Both the position numbers and the translations under genes were made by a program. Under the pieces are notes generated by a model. It was not told the DNA's origin. It was given only the letters and a program-made list of their open reading frames with translations, and did not search any database. A stretch of 64,000 nt of DNA from Rhizobiaceae bacterium (GTDB taxonomy: Bacteria > Pseudomonadota > Alphaproteobacteria > Rhizobiales > Rhizobiaceae). The stretch covers positions 69,156 through 133,155 of the forward strand of contig JARGOX010000008.1 in assembly GCA_029233925.1 (NCBI GenBank). The letters run 5' to 3'. This document shows positions 61,717 through 64,000 of this stretch, piece by piece. How positions within the stretch are numbered: the first letter of the stretch is position 1; the number at the start of each line of letters is the position of its first letter.

Positions 61717-62784
61717 TCAAATACTGACAGCCCTGCCAAGACGTGCCGATTGCTGCGCAGCAAGGGTGAATTTGAGAACTTCACGTCCTTCCTCGCCGGA
61801 AAGCTTTGGCGGTTGACCGGTGCGCAATGCATGAATGAAATGCCGTGTGGAATGCACAAAACTTGCCTCCCATCCTGTTTCCATGCCGGAAAATTCGGTC
61901 ATGGCGCCATCGCGGTAGAGCGAGACGGGGGCCGGGCTGCCCAGCGCCCCATGGCCCTGATTGATCCAGATGACGCCCTTTGTGCCGGTGATTTCCACCC
62001 GGTCGTCCTGTGCGTAGTGGCGCGTGACGATTTCCAGTTCAGGCGAATAGACCACTTCCAGATTGCCGTAGCGGTTGTTTGGAAATTTGAAGCTGATGAG
62101 CGCCGGGGCATCGAAAACAAAGCCATCCGGCGCTGTTGTCTCGCCAATCCATGCGTGCACCTCTTCAGCCTGGCCCATGAAATGCCAGGCCAGGGCAAAT
62201 TTGTGATGACCGTCATCAAACACAAGCGGTCCGCCACCGGCCTGGCTCTTGTCCTGCCGCCAGGCTGCAGCCGCCGCCGGGATGGCCCAGGCGGTCTTGC
62301 TCTTGCCGGGGTTGCTCTTGATGCGGATGGTCAGAGGCTCGCCTATGGCGCCCTCGTCAATCAGGCTCTTGGCCTTCATGACTGGCGGATAAAAGATGAA
62401 ATTCTCGAAGACCTTGAAGGGCACTTTGGCAATTGCCGCCGCATCGATGACCTCGGTTGCGTCATCGAGATTCATGCACATCGGTTTTTGCAGCGACAGT
62501 GCCTTGCCGGCGGCAATCGCTGCCAGGGCGATGGGCTTGTGCAGATGATGCGGAACCAGGATCTCTACCAGATCGACCGTATCGAGTGCCAGCAATTGGC
62601 GATAGTCCTCGCACAGGGTGGCCTGCGGCACGCCCCAGGCTTTTGCGCACTCGGCGGCCAGATTCAGATCCCGGTCGCACAGGGCGACAATTTCCGCATG
62701 GGGATTGTTTACATATTCAATGGCATGCAGTCCGGAAATGCGTCCGGTGCCGATGATGCCGACGCGAATTTTGTCCAGTTTCAT
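61717..62784 (-). CDS. Gfo/Idh/MocA-family dehydrogenase
   Basis: A 355-residue dehydrogenase. Rossmann motif RVGIIGTGRISGLHAIEY at the N-terminus and LQKPMCMNLDDATEVIDAA near residue 95 in place of the usual EKP signature. GGGPLVFDDGHHKFALAWHF holds the catalytic His. It may oxidise a polyol, cyclitol or sugar-acid in the same pathway as IolD-like and IlvD-like enzymes. It overlaps the IclR gene by 4 bp (ATGA). Confidence 0.88.
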   Translation of the reverse strand: MKLDKIRVGIIGTGRISGLHAIEYVNNPHAEIVALCDRDLNLAAECAKAWGVPQATLCEDYRQLLALDTVDLVEILVPHHLHKPIALAAIAAGKALSLQKPMCMNLDDATEVIDAAAIAKVPFKVFENFIFYPPVMKAKSLIDEGAIGEPLTIRIKSNPGKSKTAWAIPAAAAAWRQDKSQAGGGPLVFDDGHHKFALAWHFMGQAEEVHAWIGETTAPDGFVFDAPALISFKFPNNRYGNLEVVYSPELEIVTRHYAQDDRVEITGTKGVIWINQGHGALGSPAPVSLYRDGAMTEFSGMETGWEASFVHSTRHFIHALRTGQPPKLSGEEGREVLKFTLAAQQSARLGRAVSI

Positions 62785-63536
62785 TGATTGTTCCCGTTCA
62801 GTTTTTGATTTTGCGACGCGCAAAGGGCAATCACCATTTCACCGAATTCCTGCAGGCGTTCAGACTGTATGCGCGCCGATGGTCCCGAGAGTCCGACTGC
62901 TGCGACCATATTGCCTCCGACCGCGTAAATCGGCACGGCAACGCAGCGAATGCCTGCCGAATATTCCTCGTCATCGATGGCATAACCCCGGCGTCTGGTT
63001 TCCTTGATCTCCGCTTCGAGCTTGTCGGGATCAATGATGGTCCTGGTTGTGAATGGCGTGAGCGCGCCTGTCTGAATGGCGGAGCCGAAGGCCAGAAAAG
63101 CCTTGCCAAGTGCTGTGCAATGGAGCGGCGCCAGCGAGCCAACCGGATGATCGACCTTGAGGGGGAGCGGCGAGGTGACCTTGTCGACATACCAGACCCG
63201 ATGTCCGACCAGCACGGCCATATGGGCGCATTCCTGGCTGGTGTCCACAAGGTGTTCCATTGTTGGATGCATGGCTTCGCGCAATGCAATCACCGCCTCC
63301 AGGTCCGGACCTTTCGGCTGGTTTTTCAAGGCGACAAGTTTTTCGCCAAGCTCGTATTTTCGTCCGTCGGCCTGCTGTGCATAGCCAGCCGCGATCAGCG
63401 TTCGCATCAGGTGAGACGCATTGGACTTGTCGACATCCAGATGGTTGGAAATATCCGTCAGGCGGACCGGTGCATTCGCCTGCCTGAGATAGTCCAGCGC
63501 GTTCAGGCCACGCATCAGCGATTGAAGTACTCTCAT
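62781..63536 (-). CDS. IclR-family transcriptional regulator
   Basis: A 251-residue regulator with an N-terminal winged helix (VLQSLMRGLNALDYLRQANA; KSNASHLMRTLIAAGYAQQ) and a C-terminal effector-binding GAF-like domain (PLHCTALGKAFLAFG; GIRCVAVPIYA). First gene of the minus-strand catabolic operon, divergent from the binding-protein gene at 63767. AAAGGGAAAAAAGA precedes the ATG. Two near-identical direct repeats in the divergent region are candidate binding sites. Confidence 0.9.
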   Translation of the reverse strand: MRVLQSLMRGLNALDYLRQANAPVRLTDISNHLDVDKSNASHLMRTLIAAGYAQQADGRKYELGEKLVALKNQPKGPDLEAVIALREAMHPTMEHLVDTSQECAHMAVLVGHRVWYVDKVTSPLPLKVDHPVGSLAPLHCTALGKAFLAFGSAIQTGALTPFTTRTIIDPDKLEAEIKETRRRGYAIDDEEYSAGIRCVAVPIYAVGGNMVAAVGLSGPSARIQSERLQEFGEMVIALCASQNQKLNGNNQ

Positions 63537-63596
63537 TCTTTTTTCCCTTTGTCCCAAACGATCTCGAAAGAAGAAAGTTTAATATGTCACAACGAA

Positions 63597-63747
63597 AAGT
63601 ACAACATGAGACAACAAAAATAACAGATAGGTCGATATTCCCTGCATATTGGCAAAATATACAAAATATGCAACATAATTGTTGACTATAGGCGTTATTT
63701 TCGTCCTAATACGGTTGCAGACAAATTTAAGTACAACATAAGGCAAC
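63597..63747. promoter_or_regulatory. Two direct repeats in the IclR/binding-protein divergent region
   Basis: AAGTACAACATGAGACAAC (63597-63615) and AAGTACAACATAAGGCAAC (63729-63747) match at 17 of 19 positions. The right copy lies 9 bp before the ribosome site of the rightward gene. Between them are TTGACT (63693-63698) and TAATAC, a weak promoter candidate. They probably bind the adjacent IclR protein. Confidence 0.55.
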
Positions 63748-63766
63748 GATGCCTTTGGGAGGAATC

Positions 63767-64000
63767 ATGAGTATGTTGAGAATTTTAAGGTCCGCAGGTC
63801 TTGGCGCGCTGGTTGGTACGGGCCTGGCGTTTGGCGGTGGCGTGGCGCTGGCAGCCGATGAAGTTACCATCAGCCACTATTTCACCGGTGAACTCGGGCG
63901 CGAGGGCCTTGAGGAAATTTTTTCACGGTTCAGCAGTGAAACCGGTGTCACCGTCAAGGAAAGTCCCATCGGTCACGAGGATTTCAAGACCGGAATCCTG
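63767..64000 (+). CDS. Extracellular solute-binding protein, family 1-like (partial)
   Basis: The first 78 codons of a gene that runs off the window. It begins MSMLRILRSAGLGALVGTG and has a signal peptide ending ALAAD near residue 31. The mature part (EVTISHYFTGELGREGLEEI, then FSRFSSETGVTVKESPIGHE) resembles the N-terminus of family 1 (MalE/UgpB-type) sugar-binding proteins. GGGAGGA lies 3 bp before the ATG. It presumably begins an ABC importer for the substrate broken down by the minus-strand operon. Confidence 0.82.
   Translation, partial: MSMLRILRSAGLGALVGTGLAFGGGVALAADEVTISHYFTGELGREGLEEIFSRFSSETGVTVKESPIGHEDFKTGIL

Overview
The window reads as chromosomal DNA of an alphaproteobacterium, most likely of the Hyphomicrobiales (Rhizobiales) or a relative. 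Evidence: an ALAS-type hemA with an FNR/FixK-like box and an Irr-like iron control element, many ABC and TRAP importers for scavenging organic solutes, tightly packed catabolic operons, Tat-type signal peptides, and an RbsA/FrcA-type sugar transport array. No rRNA, tRNA, CRISPR array, prophage or intact insertion sequence was found. Nearly all DNA is coding.

Layout. 1-1404: a 17-bp tandem repeat and hemA. 1759-7015: a branched-chain amino acid type (liv) ABC operon. 7102-15806 (minus strand): a sugar regulon with an epimerase, an oxidoreductase, two binding proteins, two permeases and two ATPases, controlled by a divergent LacI repressor (16359-17450). 17471-19582: a class III adenylate cyclase and a PhnA-type zinc-ribbon protein. 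19861-24674: a TRAP transporter, a MetE-like enzyme and a glyoxalase-fold protein. 24829-25132: a non-coding element with terminal inverted repeats. 25213-34689: a LysR regulator and a nine-gene operon (2OG-Fe oxygenase, alpha/beta hydrolase, NMT1-type ABC importer, nucleoside deaminase-like enzyme, three-subunit molybdenum hydroxylase), probably import and breakdown of an N-heterocycle. 34702-42491: an acyclic-terpene-utilisation (atu)-like carboxylase cluster with a divergent TetR regulator. 42643-45960: SRAP, MAPEG and small conserved genes. 46015-52510: a copper-handling operon flanked by two decayed copies of one ancestral gene pair. 52594-53731: an NAD(P)-binding protein and a DUF1772 protein. 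53821-56235: a GGDEF-EAL protein. 56491-64000: a sugar-acid or cyclitol catabolic operon (IlvD/Edd dehydratase, aldehyde dehydrogenase, IolD-like ThDP enzyme, Gfo/Idh/MocA dehydrogenase, IclR), with the start of a divergent sugar-binding protein gene.

How it works together. The window is mostly import-plus-catabolism modules, each with its own regulator and recognisable operator-like DNA. Four ABC binding-protein genes are each followed by an intercistronic hairpin, which should favour binding-protein expression over permease and ATPase. The candidates most likely to be undescribed are the heterocycle operon (26278-34689), the IolD-like plus IlvD-like operon (56491-62784), and the copper island framed by reciprocal gene remnants. 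All functions are inferred from sequence features and recalled family knowledge; no search was run.
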